From Verrucomicrobiota bacterium (GTDB taxonomy: Bacteria; Verrucomicrobiota; Verrucomicrobiia; Limisphaerales; AV2): 8,164 bases of DNA. Both the position numbers and the translations under genes were made by a program. The notes beneath the pieces are model-generated. The model saw only the letters and a list, made by a program, of their open reading frames with translations, did no database searches and was not told where the DNA came from. Below, piece by piece: positions 1-6,112 of this stretch (within the stretch, counting starts at the first letter, position 1; every line of letters starts with the position of its first letter). The stretch spans positions 1 to 8,164 of the forward strand of contig QHOP01000350.1 in NCBI GenBank assembly GCA_003219345.1, read 5' to 3'.

Positions 1-630
1 GGTTTCAATTGGTTTGACCTGTTCGTGCTCGTCATGCTGGTGGTCGGCATCTTCGTCGGCCGCAAGCGCGGCATGTCCCTGGAGTTGCTCTCGGTGCTCC
101 AGTGGTTGATGATTGTCTTCGTCGCCGCCATTGCCTGCGAACCATTCGGAAAAATGCTCGCCGACCTGTCCGGTATCGGCCCCGTTTTGACTTACACCGC
201 CGCGTATCTTCTGGCTGCGATTTTGATCAAGATCGTCTTCATCATGATCCGGCGCATGGCTGGCGAAAAACTCGTGGCCAGCGATGTGTTCGGCAATTTC
301 GAATACTACCTCGGCATGACGGCCGGCTTGATCCGCTTCGCCTGCATCACCTTGTTTGTCATGGCGCTGCTGAACGCCAAACAAGTCAGCAAAGCCGAGC
401 TGGACGCCCAGCTCAAAGAGCAAATGGATTGGGCCGGTAGCATCTATATTCCTCCGTTCGGTTCGATTCAGCGCGCCGTCTTCGAAGGGTCCCTGACCGG
501 CCGCGCGGTCAAACAATATCTGTCAGCGGAATTGATTAACGTGGATCCCGCCGTCGGCAAAGGAGTCGCTCATGAAGGCCTCGGCCGTCGACGCGAGCGC
601 GACGTCAACGACGTCATGAGTCCGAAATAA
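1..630 (+). CDS. CvpA-family membrane protein (5' end outside window)
   Basis: The reading frame is open from base 1 and ends at TAA 628-630, giving 209 visible residues. The true start lies just left of the window, because the frame before the first ATG (position 34) already reads FNWFDLFVLV, the usual opening of CvpA-like proteins. Four hydrophobic segments are visible, at about residues 5-22, 32-50, 62-82 and 100-125, with a basic GRKRG loop after the first and a hydrophilic C-terminal tail. This fits the CvpA/colicin V production family of inner-membrane proteins, whose exact role is poorly defined. The gene lies 27 nt upstream of dnaG on the same strand and may be co-transcribed with it. 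The family call comes from topology and N-terminal motif; the exact start is unknown. Confidence 0.75.
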   Translation, partial: GFNWFDLFVLVMLVVGIFVGRKRGMSLELLSVLQWLMIVFVAAIACEPFGKMLADLSGIGPVLTYTAAYLLAAILIKIVFIMIRRMAGEKLVASDVFGNFEYYLGMTAGLIRFACITLFVMALLNAKQVSKAELDAQLKEQMDWAGSIYIPPFGSIQRAVFEGSLTGRAVKQYLSAELINVDPAVGKGVAHEGLGRRRERDVNDVMSPK

Positions 631-657
631 CAGCCGGCGCCAGCCCGGTTTTCCCTC

Positions 658-1020
658 ATGGCTGGACTTTTTTCTTCGGCAACACTCGAACAAATCCGCG
701 CCGCCAGCGACATCGTCGATGTCATTGGCTCGTATCTCCCGCTTAAGCGCGCCGGCGCAAACTTCGTCGCGCTCTGCCCGTTTCACAAAGAGAAAACGCC
801 GAGCTTCAACGTCAATTCGCATCGGCAGATCTTTCATTGCTTCGGCTGTCACAAGGGCGGCGACGTGTTCACGTTCGTCCAGGAATACGAAAACATCACC
901 TTCCCCGAAGCCGTGCGGCGGCTGGCCGAACGGGCGCACTTGCCGTTGGAGTTTGAAAAAGACCCGGGGCAGCAGAAGAGCCGCTTCCTTAAGGAAACGC
1001 TATCGCGCGCGACTATTTGA
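658..1020 (+). CDS. dnaG: DNA primase DnaG, N-terminal zinc-binding part (broken gene)
   Basis: This 120-aa frame is the N-terminal domain of DnaG, which makes RNA primers at the replication fork. It holds the CHC2 zinc-ribbon that binds single-stranded template: Cys40-x2-His43-x17-Cys61-x2-Cys64, with the family phrases CPFHKEKTPSF and CFGCHKGGDVF. The ATG at 658 is 27 nt after the CvpA-family gene and fits the usual N-terminus (an I-D-I-V-D-V-I helix region); there is no clear Shine-Dalgarno. After residue ~115 (KETL) the frame should continue into a helical linker, but instead it reads five unrelated residues and stops at TGA 1018-1020. The rest of the primase continues in another frame (see the next entry). 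Alone this fragment cannot synthesise primers. Family identity is near certain; whether the break is biological or an assembly error is open. Confidence 0.93.
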   Translation: MAGLFSSATLEQIRAASDIVDVIGSYLPLKRAGANFVALCPFHKEKTPSFNVNSHRQIFHCFGCHKGGDVFTFVQEYENITFPEAVRRLAERAHLPLEFEKDPGQQKSRFLKETLSRATI

Positions 1021-2402
1021 AGAGACGGGGTGTCTCCGATGAAGCCGTGAAATTGTTTCGCCTCGGCCACGCGCCGGACACATGGGACGACACGGTCAAC
1101 TGGGCCAGGAACAAAAACTACGAGTTGGCCATGGTCGAACAAGCCGGCCTGATCTTGCGCAAAGAAGGCAGCGACCATTACTACGACCGTTTTCGCAGCC
1201 GCCTGATTTTTCCAATCGGGGACGAGCAAGGACGCGTCATCGGGTTCAGTGGGCGCGTGCTTGGCGACGACGAGAAGGCGGCAAAGTATGTCAACTCGCC
1301 TGAAACCCCCATCTTCACGAAGGGCAGGGTTTTCTTCGGTCTTGACAAATCAAAACGCGCGCTGCTCGACGCCGGCTATGCCGTCGTGTGCGAAGGGCAA
1401 CTCGATTTGATCGCCTGCTATATGGCCGGTGTCCACAACGTCGTCGCGCCGCAAGGCACCGCGCTGACGGCTGAACACGCGCGCATTCTCAAACGCTACG
1501 TGGACGAGGTAGTGCTCTGCTTCGACTCGGACACGGCTGGCCGCAATGCCGCGATCCGGGCCCTGGATGATTTGCTGGCGTCCGGCCTCGCCATTCGCGT
1601 TGCTGCCGTGCCGGCCCCGCATGACCCGGACAGTTTCATCAAGGAATCCGGCGGCGCAGCGTTCCAGCAATTGATCAGCGGCGCAGAAGGCTTCTTCGAT
1701 TTTTATCTGAACCACCTGTGTGCCACGAACGATGTCGGTCAGGACAAAGGCCGCCTCGGCGTCGTGCGCGCGATGCGCGAAGCGCTGCACAAAACCGGCA
1801 ACGCCGTGCTCGCGGATACCTACGCACAGAAGACCGCGCAGCGACTCGGCGTCGCCGTCGAAGCGGTCCGCTCGGAATTCAAAAAAGTCCGCTCGTCCCA
1901 AAAAGTTGAAGCGGCCGCTGATGCGCCTGCAGGCGCCCCGCAACCGCAAGCGCGTCCTTCAACACCAGAGTTCTGGCTGTTGAAATTGCTTCTGCTCGAC
2001 GACGAATTGCCGGACTGCGCCGTCGCTCATCTTGATTTGAACTGGGTGCAGCACGCGGCCGTGCGCCAGATCATTTCCGCGCGGCTGGCGGCTCGGCCGG
2101 ATGGCCGATGGCCCTCGGCCACCACGCTCCTGACGGAGCTCGACGATGCGACCGCGCGCAGTCTCGTTACCGAGGCCGTCTCCGAACAACGCGAGATTCC
2201 GAACCGCAGTCAGCAACTCGCGGATATCATGAAGCGCCTGCGGGACCAGTTCGTTGACCGCCGGCTCGCCCATCTCGCTCAACGCATGAACCAGCCGGAC
2301 TCGCCGGACTCGGATCGGATTGAACTGTTGAAACAGCAGCAGGCCCTGCGGCAACTCAAACAACAACCGTTGCTCGTGCGCCAGCCAAACCCGGCGTCGT
2401 GA
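1017..2402 (+). CDS. dnaG: DNA primase DnaG, catalytic and C-terminal part (broken gene)
   Basis: This is the remainder of DnaG, in the -1 frame relative to the zinc-binding part. The nominal start is TTG 1017, which overlaps the upstream stop, but recognisable DnaG sequence already begins at about 1002 (IARDYLKRRG), so TTG is probably not a real start. Order of parts: RNA-polymerase N-subdomain with RFRSRLIFPI and GRVIGFSGRVL (about residues 60-85); TOPRIM fold with Glu126 in EGQLD, Asp170/Asp172 in DSDTAG, and Asp203/Asp205 in DPDSFIK, which match the metal-binding acidic residues of the family; then a divergent helical C-terminal region (about 290-461), expected to contact the DnaB helicase. 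All catalytic acidic residues are present and codon use looks normal, so the damage is either recent or artefactual. Joined with part one, the length would be close to a normal ~600-aa primase. Confidence 0.92.
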   Translation: MKRRGVSDEAVKLFRLGHAPDTWDDTVNWARNKNYELAMVEQAGLILRKEGSDHYYDRFRSRLIFPIGDEQGRVIGFSGRVLGDDEKAAKYVNSPETPIFTKGRVFFGLDKSKRALLDAGYAVVCEGQLDLIACYMAGVHNVVAPQGTALTAEHARILKRYVDEVVLCFDSDTAGRNAAIRALDDLLASGLAIRVAAVPAPHDPDSFIKESGGAAFQQLISGAEGFFDFYLNHLCATNDVGQDKGRLGVVRAMREALHKTGNAVLADTYAQKTAQRLGVAVEAVRSEFKKVRSSQKVEAAADAPAGAPQPQARPSTPEFWLLKLLLLDDELPDCAVAHLDLNWVQHAAVRQIISARLAARPDGRWPSATTLLTELDDATARSLVTEAVSEQREIPNRSQQLADIMKRLRDQFVDRRLAHLAQRMNQPDSPDSDRIELLKQQQALRQLKQQPLLVRQPNPAS

Positions 2403-2481
2403 CCGCGGGCGTCCTGCGCAGCATTCGGGATGCGGTTCCCATAGTTCGAAACGACCAGCACCACGAAAGGCTTCAACCGCC

Positions 2482-2519
2482 GTACAAAACTCTGCTTCAC
2501 CTGAAGCAAAGTTTTGTAC
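2482..2519. repeat. 38-bp near-perfect palindrome between dnaG and the NfeD gene
   Basis: The arms GTACAAAACTCTGCTTCA (2482-2499) and TGAAGCAAAGTTTTGTAC (2502-2519) are inverted copies with a single mismatch and a 2-nt centre (CC). As RNA this would fold into a hairpin of about 17 bp with a 4-nt loop. It lies 80 nt after the dnaG stop and 77 nt before the next ATG. The A-rich left arm and T-rich right arm could make it a bidirectional intrinsic terminator, although the stem core is not GC-rich. It could equally be a dispersed palindromic element of the REP/MITE type. The structure is certain; its role is inferred. Confidence 0.85.
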
Positions 2520-2561
2520 CAACAAATCATTGCGCTCCAAGCACCGTAGGGGCAAATGCGC

Positions 2562-2589
2562 TTGCAGCAACCCGTCGTTACTTTAATAT
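2562..2589 (+). promoter_or_regulatory. Candidate sigma-70 promoter of the NfeD-floA genes
   Basis: TTGCAG (2562-2567) and TAATAT (2584-2589) are separated by 16 nt and resemble a -35/-10 pair. Transcription would start about 7 nt after the -10 box, which falls on or next to the ATG at 2596. No Shine-Dalgarno is visible there, so a leaderless mRNA is possible. This is a pattern match only. Confidence 0.4.
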
Positions 2590-2595
2590 TCGCGC

Positions 2596-3051
2596 ATGGC
2601 GACCGTGGTTACCCTCATACTGGTCGGGGCTGCTCTGCTACTGCTGGAGACGGTGCTGCCGGGAATGATAGCGGGAATCGCGGGCTTCGGCTGCCTGGTC
2701 GCGGGCGTGGTGGCGGCCTACTTGAATTTCAATGCGCGCACGGCTAATCTTGTTTTCCTGGCGGTCGTCGTCGGCCTGACTGCCGGCGCTTTGTGTTGGT
2801 TCAAATTCTTTCCGCAAAGCCGGCTCGCCAAACTCTTTATTTCACAACGAACGGTCGGCGACATCGGCACGGAAAAACCGGAGCTGCTCCACCAGACCGG
2901 CACCGCGTTCACGTCGTTGCGTCCGTCGGGCACGGCCGTGATCAACGGGAAGCGCATCGACGTCGTGACGGAAGGTCCGTTCGTCGAGCGCGGCTCGCCC
3001 ATCAAAGTCGTCGAGGTGGAAGGCGCCCGAGTCGTGGTGCGCGCGGTTTAG
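2596..3051 (+). CDS. NfeD-family membrane protein, short form
   Basis: This 151-aa protein has the layout of short (protease-less) NfeD proteins: a hydrophobic membrane region (about residues 3-43 and 51-70) containing LETVLPGMIAGIAGFGCLVAG, a short basic linker, and a soluble OB-fold domain at about residues 96-151. The latter carries the typical pattern LLHQTGTAFTSLRPSGTA, then a GKRIDVVTEG strand-turn, then FVERGSPIKVV. Short NfeD proteins pair with SPFH/flotillin scaffolds in the cytoplasmic membrane, and the next gene, 24 nt downstream, is exactly such a scaffold (FloA), so the pair probably forms one operon. ATG 2596 is chosen because it starts right at the hydrophobic segment. There is no visible ribosome binding site. 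The family assignment is strong; the cargo or process served here is unknown. Confidence 0.88.
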   Translation: MATVVTLILVGAALLLLETVLPGMIAGIAGFGCLVAGVVAAYLNFNARTANLVFLAVVVGLTAGALCWFKFFPQSRLAKLFISQRTVGDIGTEKPELLHQTGTAFTSLRPSGTAVINGKRIDVVTEGPFVERGSPIKVVEVEGARVVVRAV

Positions 3052-3075
3052 CCCAAAGACAAGTTACCAACACTT

Positions 3076-4158
3076 ATGCAAAACAACCTGGCCCTGTTCG
3101 CAGAAATTCCGCACACCTTGCAGGTCATCGCCTGGGGCGTTCTGGGTGTGCTGCTGCTGATCGTCTTCGTTGTCCTGATCAATTTCTTCAGCATCTGGAT
3201 TCGCGCCCTGTTCTCCGGCGCGCGCGTGACCTACACCGAACTGATCGCGCTGCGCTTGCGAAATGTCCCGGTCGGTGTGGTGGTTGACACGCGCATTACT
3301 GCCGTCAAATCGGGATTGGAAGTGACCATTGACGACCTTTCCACGCATTACTTGGCCGGGGGCAACATTGAAATGGTGGTGCTGTCACTCATTGCGGCGA
3401 AAAAGGCCGGCATCCGCCTCGAATTCGACCGCGCTTGCGCCATTGATCTGGCGACCAAAGGCACCGGCAAAACCGTCCTCGAAGCCGTGAAAACCTCCGT
3501 TAATCCGAAGGTCATCGACTGTCCAAATCCCGCCTCCGGCAAAGTCACCATTGACGGCGTGGCCAAGGACGGCATCGTCGTCAAGGCCAAGGCGCGTGTG
3601 ACCGTGCGCACGCATTTGGAGCGTTTCGTTGGCGGCGCGACGGAAGAAACCATCATCGCCCGCGTCGGCGAAGGCATTGTGGCCACCATCGGCTCTGCCG
3701 GCAGTTACAAGGACGTGCTGGAACATCCCGACAGCATCTCGAAGACGGTGCTGGGCAAAGCGCTCGACAGCAACACGGCCTTTGAAATCCTGTCCATCGA
3801 CATCGCCGACGTGAACGTGGGCGAGAACGTGGGCGCCAGGTTGCAAGCCGAACAGGCCGAAGCGAACAAACTCATCGCGCAGGCGCAGGCCGAAGTGCGC
3901 CGCGCCGCCGCCGTGGCCGTCGAACAGGAAATGTTGGCCCGTGTTCAGGAGATGCGCGCGCGCGTCGTCGAAGCCGAAGCGCAAATCCCGCTCGCCATGG
4001 CTGAGGCCTTCCGCAGCGGCAATCTCGGCGTGATGGATTATTTCCGGATGAAAAACATTCAGGCGGACACGGGCATGCGCGAAAGCATCGCTGGCGCCGG
4101 GGGACCAGGCGGCGCCGGCGGCGCGGCCGGTTCGCAAACGAAAACTCCGGGCAATTGA
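3076..4158 (+). CDS. floA: Flotillin-like protein FloA (SPFH family)
   Basis: This 360-aa protein matches FloA (YqfA/UPF0365 type), which oligomerises in the cytoplasmic membrane and organises functional membrane microdomains. A single N-terminal hydrophobic hairpin or anchor spans about residues 15-40. The SPFH/PHB core follows and includes ARVTVRTHLERFVGGATEET and the family hallmark VGEGIVATIGS. Then come HPDSISKTVLGKALD and FEILSIDIADVNVG, a charged coiled-coil (about 253-310) rich in Ala-Glu-Gln with repeated EAEAQ-type heptads, and the conserved SGNLGVMDYFRMKNIQADT with an MRESI end at 334-338. The last ~20 residues are a Gly/Ala-rich low-complexity tail. Length is slightly above the usual ~330 because of that tail. 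It follows the NfeD gene by 24 nt, the standard NfeD-flotillin operon. I see no damage in it. Confidence 0.96.
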   Translation: MQNNLALFAEIPHTLQVIAWGVLGVLLLIVFVVLINFFSIWIRALFSGARVTYTELIALRLRNVPVGVVVDTRITAVKSGLEVTIDDLSTHYLAGGNIEMVVLSLIAAKKAGIRLEFDRACAIDLATKGTGKTVLEAVKTSVNPKVIDCPNPASGKVTIDGVAKDGIVVKAKARVTVRTHLERFVGGATEETIIARVGEGIVATIGSAGSYKDVLEHPDSISKTVLGKALDSNTAFEILSIDIADVNVGENVGARLQAEQAEANKLIAQAQAEVRRAAAVAVEQEMLARVQEMRARVVEAEAQIPLAMAEAFRSGNLGVMDYFRMKNIQADTGMRESIAGAGGPGGAGGAAGSQTKTPGN

Positions 4159-4193
4159 CCCGAAACAGGTCTTCAATGAACCGTTGAGACTTC

Positions 4194-4952
4194 ATGGATT
4201 TGGCGCTCTCCATTCTAACTGTGCCCACGGCCTCGCCGGGCAAGTCGCTACCCGGTGGCCTGGACACCTTTTGGATACTACTGCTGATTGTCCTGGGTTC
4301 AGCCATCAATGAGTGGCTGAAGAAAAAGAAGCAGACGGGCAAGAAAGATTCGTGGCCGACGGGATCGGACTCGCAGCAGCCGTGCGACCCGGCAACGCAG
4401 CAGATGCCGCGCCCTGCGTTGCCCCGGCCGAAGGCGACGAGCGATTGGGAGGAACAACTGCGGCGATTGCTCGACGGCGAAATGCCGGTGGCCAAGCCAC
4501 CGCCGGTCGCGCCGCCGCCCATTCGTCCGGTCATCGCTCAGGAACCAAAACCTTCTCCGCCCCAAGGGCCTGTCGTTGCAGCCGCGCCCGTCGCGAGGAC
4601 GGCTCCTTTGGCGTTGTCCGGACCGGGGACAGCGGAAGCGGAGAAGGCGGTTGGCGTTCATCTTCCCGCGCTCAGGGAATCCGCCGCCGCTTATCAGCGC
4701 GCCAGTCACCTGCACGAGGGAGTATCGGAACATTTGAAGCGGGTTGAGGAGATGACCGGGCATCATCCGGGTAATGTTCCAACGGCCAGCCGGCCGAGTT
4801 TCTCGGCTGAAACCGCCCAAACACTCGCGGGGGCTGTTTTATATTCGCTGCTTGGTGTGCCGACGTGGCGGAATTGGCAGACGCGCCAGACTCAAAATTC
4901 GCTTTTTGGCCCTTTCAGCGGGTCTCACAGCGTTTCATTAAAAGTGGTCTAA
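4194..4952 (+). CDS. Proline-rich single-pass membrane protein, 3' end altered by island junction
   Basis: This 252-aa frame starts at ATG 4194, 35 nt after floA. I do not recognise a named family. It has one hydrophobic segment (about residues 25-39) followed by a lysine cluster (43-46, 50-51), then a disordered Pro/Ala-rich stretch with a short helical element DWEEQLRRLLDGE (84-96) and a more helical region around 160-220. Position and topology suggest a membrane-associated accessory protein of the NfeD-FloA operon (inference). The last ~31 residues are translated from the 5' half of a tRNA-Leu gene (VPTWRNWQTRQTQN) and from foreign sequence behind it, so the natural C-terminus is missing or the gene has been frameshifted near its end. 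The N-terminal two thirds show the same high-GC codon use as its neighbours and are probably real. Confidence 0.65.
   Translation: MDLALSILTVPTASPGKSLPGGLDTFWILLLIVLGSAINEWLKKKKQTGKKDSWPTGSDSQQPCDPATQQMPRPALPRPKATSDWEEQLRRLLDGEMPVAKPPPVAPPPIRPVIAQEPKPSPPQGPVVAAAPVARTAPLALSGPGTAEAEKAVGVHLPALRESAAAYQRASHLHEGVSEHLKRVEEMTGHHPGNVPTASRPSFSAETAQTLAGAVLYSLLGVPTWRNWQTRQTQNSLFGPFSGSHSVSLKVV
4840..4845 (+). promoter_or_regulatory. Candidate -10 box of the truncated tRNA-Leu
   Basis: TATATT lies 13 nt upstream of the first tRNA base, a normal distance for a tRNA promoter that starts about 7 nt before the mature 5' end. No convincing -35 box is seen at 17 nt (CCAAAC). If functional, it shows that the 5' tRNA half sits at its original locus and that the foreign side is downstream. 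Confidence 0.4.
4859..4897 (+). tRNA. Truncated tRNA-Leu(CAA), 5' half only
   Basis: The sequence reads as a leucine tRNA up to the end of the anticodon loop: acceptor strand GCCGACG (4859-4865), TG, D-stem GCG/CGC (4868-4870 and 4882-4884) with loop GAATTGGCAGA, base 26 G, anticodon stem CCAGA (4886-4890) and loop CTCAAAA with anticodon CAA (4893-4895). The pairing strand should be TCTGG, but the sequence continues TTCGC. No variable arm, T-arm (GGTTCGA-type) or CGTCGGC acceptor strand follows, and none is found elsewhere in the window. It therefore cannot make a tRNA as it stands. It most likely marks the end of an integrated element or another rearrangement point. Confidence 0.9.
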
Positions 4953-5086
4953 AGTCCTGATTTCATTGATCGAAATCCAGTTTATTCGCGTCAAATGCCG
5001 TTGCCGTTTCACAAAGCATTACTGTCGCAAAAAGTGTAGCAAAGCTCCGCCGGGCGTATGGTTCCGCTTGCAGGCGGCCCGGCCAC
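4898..5086. other. Junction segment without a recognisable gene
   Basis: These 189 bases between the tRNA half and the ribbon-helix-helix-like fragment hold the spurious tail of the upstream frame (to 4952). After that no convincing coding start is seen. The frame that encodes the RHH-like fragment is open back to TGA 4967-4969 but has no usual start codon before 5087. An integrase gene or the repeated arm sites of an integrase are not visible here. Confidence 0.5.
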
Positions 5087-5218
5087 GTGCTGGGCGCGCG
5101 GTTCCGCCCGGACAAGGAACGGCAGATTGCCGAGGCGGTTCGCGAGTCGGGCAAGGCACAAGCCGAGTGGATTCGCGACGCCCTGCTGAGTGCCGCGCGG
5201 CGAGGCGTGTGGCGATAG
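5087..5218 (+). CDS. Ribbon-helix-helix-like protein fragment
   Basis: GTG 5087 to TAG 5216-5218 gives 43 residues. The stretch ARFRPDKERQIAEAVRE followed by AEWIRDALLSAARRG has the beta-strand/helix/turn/helix pattern of ribbon-helix-helix (MetJ/Arc or MobC-like) DNA-binding proteins, with the S/A-E-W-I-R-D-A-L-L second-helix signature. Such proteins serve as antitoxins, plasmid or element partition factors, or mobilisation accessory factors. The frame is open upstream to 4970 and reads RRPGHVLGARF just before and at the start, so the gene may have begun further left and been truncated at the island junction. An AGGCGG lies 8 nt before the GTG. The family resemblance is a visual judgement on a very short sequence. 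Confidence 0.4.
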   Translation: MLGARFRPDKERQIAEAVRESGKAQAEWIRDALLSAARRGVWR

Positions 5219-5487
5219 GCGCGCGTGGCGTTTAGGGAGTCTCCTTTTTTCTCGCTGACCGTGGCCGCACTGCCGGGGGGAGGGGGAAACTTTTTGACGC
5301 CTTACATTCGCTCTGGCGGGGGCGTGAACGATTTGGGATTCCGGCGGGCGTGCTCCCACGGTGATGACGGGTCAACGGTCTGCGCGGCGATACTCCGAGT
5401 TCTGCGGAGGCGGTGGGCGCGGCCCGGAGAGACTGGATTTTGTGTTTCAATAAACGAACCGGCGGTCGCATAATTAGTTAAGCGGCT
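5219..5487. other. Intergenic stretch, no supported gene
   Basis: These 269 bases are GC-rich on the left and AT-richer close to the next ATG. A frame from GTG 5225 to 5473 is open, but it has a Gly/Arg-rich, non-protein-like composition and no family pattern. A small inverted repeat (CTCCG at about 5393 with CGGAG at about 5405) is present. Close to the next gene, CATAAT (5469-5474) could be a -10 box, but no good -35 partner is found. Confidence 0.45.
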
Positions 5488-5898
5488 ATGCCACACTGGC
5501 TTTCAATCACGTTAGCAGTCGCGTGCTGGTTATCCGCGCTCCAGCAAGTCCGCATGTATTTCATCTACACGGGCCGCATATACTCACCAACGATTGGAAC
5601 AATCGAGGGCGGACCGAGTTTACGCGCCGTAGCAGTTCGTTCGGCTGTTACCTTCGCCATTTACGGTTTTCTGGTGCTTCTTGTCACTTGGCCTCGGTTG
5701 CTGACGTATGTGAGTCTCGTTTGGTTGTGTCGCGCGGCAGTTGATACTATCCTCGGCTGGTTTGGCGGAGGAGTTCACCATATTACGGTAGCCGTGAGCA
5801 CCGACAAAGGGCGGCGGCATTATTTTGTTTCTCAAGCCGTCGCAGTTCTCAGCCGAGCCGTTCTGGTTTTGGTTTGCGGTTATTTTTTCGGCTTTTGA
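5488..5898 (+). CDS. Uncharacterised four-helix membrane protein
   Basis: This 136-aa protein is of no family I recognise. Four hydrophobic segments are visible at about residues 4-20, 47-67, 70-91 and 114-134, separated by a polar loop (about 21-46, containing YTGRIYSPTIGTIEGG) and by a loop 92-113 with histidines and basic residues (GVHHI, DKGRRHYF). It is likely an integral cytoplasmic-membrane protein. ATG 5488 is used because the first helix starts directly behind it; the ribosome binding site is weak. GC content is visibly lower than in the dnaG-floA genes, a sign of foreign origin. The stop (5896-5898) is 4 nt before the next ATG, and the third gene follows with an overlap, so the three genes probably form one transcription unit. 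Confidence 0.65.
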   Translation: MPHWLSITLAVACWLSALQQVRMYFIYTGRIYSPTIGTIEGGPSLRAVAVRSAVTFAIYGFLVLLVTWPRLLTYVSLVWLCRAAVDTILGWFGGGVHHITVAVSTDKGRRHYFVSQAVAVLSRAVLVLVCGYFFGF

Positions 5899-5902
5899 TT
5901 TT

Positions 5903-6112
5903 ATGAGTTGGTTCAAGATTACAGTCAAAGATGAGACGGTCACCGAAGGCGCACTCAAGACGAATAATGGATGCTTTCGAGAGCGTTATGCTCTCGGCGA
6001 TGCATTCAAGGGGTGTGTATTGTTTATGATGGCACTCACGGCCTTCTGTCTAATAGACGAAAAGCTGTTGTTTGCCTCCGTATATCGCATTCGGGGTTGC
6101 TACGCGCCATGA
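5903..6112 (+). CDS. Small protein of unknown function (69 aa)
   Basis: ATG 5903 lies 4 nt after the stop of the membrane-protein gene, and its TGA (6110-6112) overlaps the ATG of the next gene in an ATGA arrangement, typical of translational coupling. The protein starts with MSWFKITVKDETVTEGALK, a soluble beta/alpha-like start, and has a hydrophobic middle (CVLFMMALTAFCLI, about residues 38-51). No family is recognised. The abrupt C-terminus (RIRGCYAP) may mean that the gene is shortened or frameshifted relative to its relatives. The tight spacing on both sides is the main argument that it is expressed. Confidence 0.45.
   Translation: MSWFKITVKDETVTEGALKTNNGCFRERYALGDAFKGCVLFMMALTAFCLIDEKLLFASVYRIRGCYAP

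Noticed and set aside
985..1020. Programmed -1 ribosomal frameshift joining the two dnaG parts
   Set aside because: The overlap of the two open frames (about 991-1020) has no X XXY YYZ slippery heptamer, and a -1 shift would still leave about 20 linker residues missing.
1350..1949. Long reverse-strand ORF (and others at 1959-2570 and 3385-4176)
   Set aside because: They lie opposite well-supported dnaG and floA sequence and are typical antisense openings in high-GC codon patterns, without family motifs.
2292..2312. Tandem GCCGGACTC repeat in dnaG
   Set aside because: Two short copies encode PDSPDS in the variable C-terminal region, which is ordinary low-complexity coding sequence.
4859..5300. 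Intron inside the tRNA-Leu anticodon loop
   Set aside because: No second tRNA half (TCTGG stem strand, T-arm, CGTCGGC acceptor strand) is found downstream in the window, and no group I core elements were recognised.
5225..5473. GTG-started ORF of 82 aa
   Set aside because: Its composition is Gly/Arg-rich without regular hydrophobic pattern, it has no ribosome binding site, and no family is recognised.
5971..6108. N-terminal extension of the HEPN-like protein
   Set aside because: The extra 46 residues are Cys/Arg/Ser-rich and overlap the 69-aa gene. The ATG at 6109 with its ATGA overlap is the more natural start.
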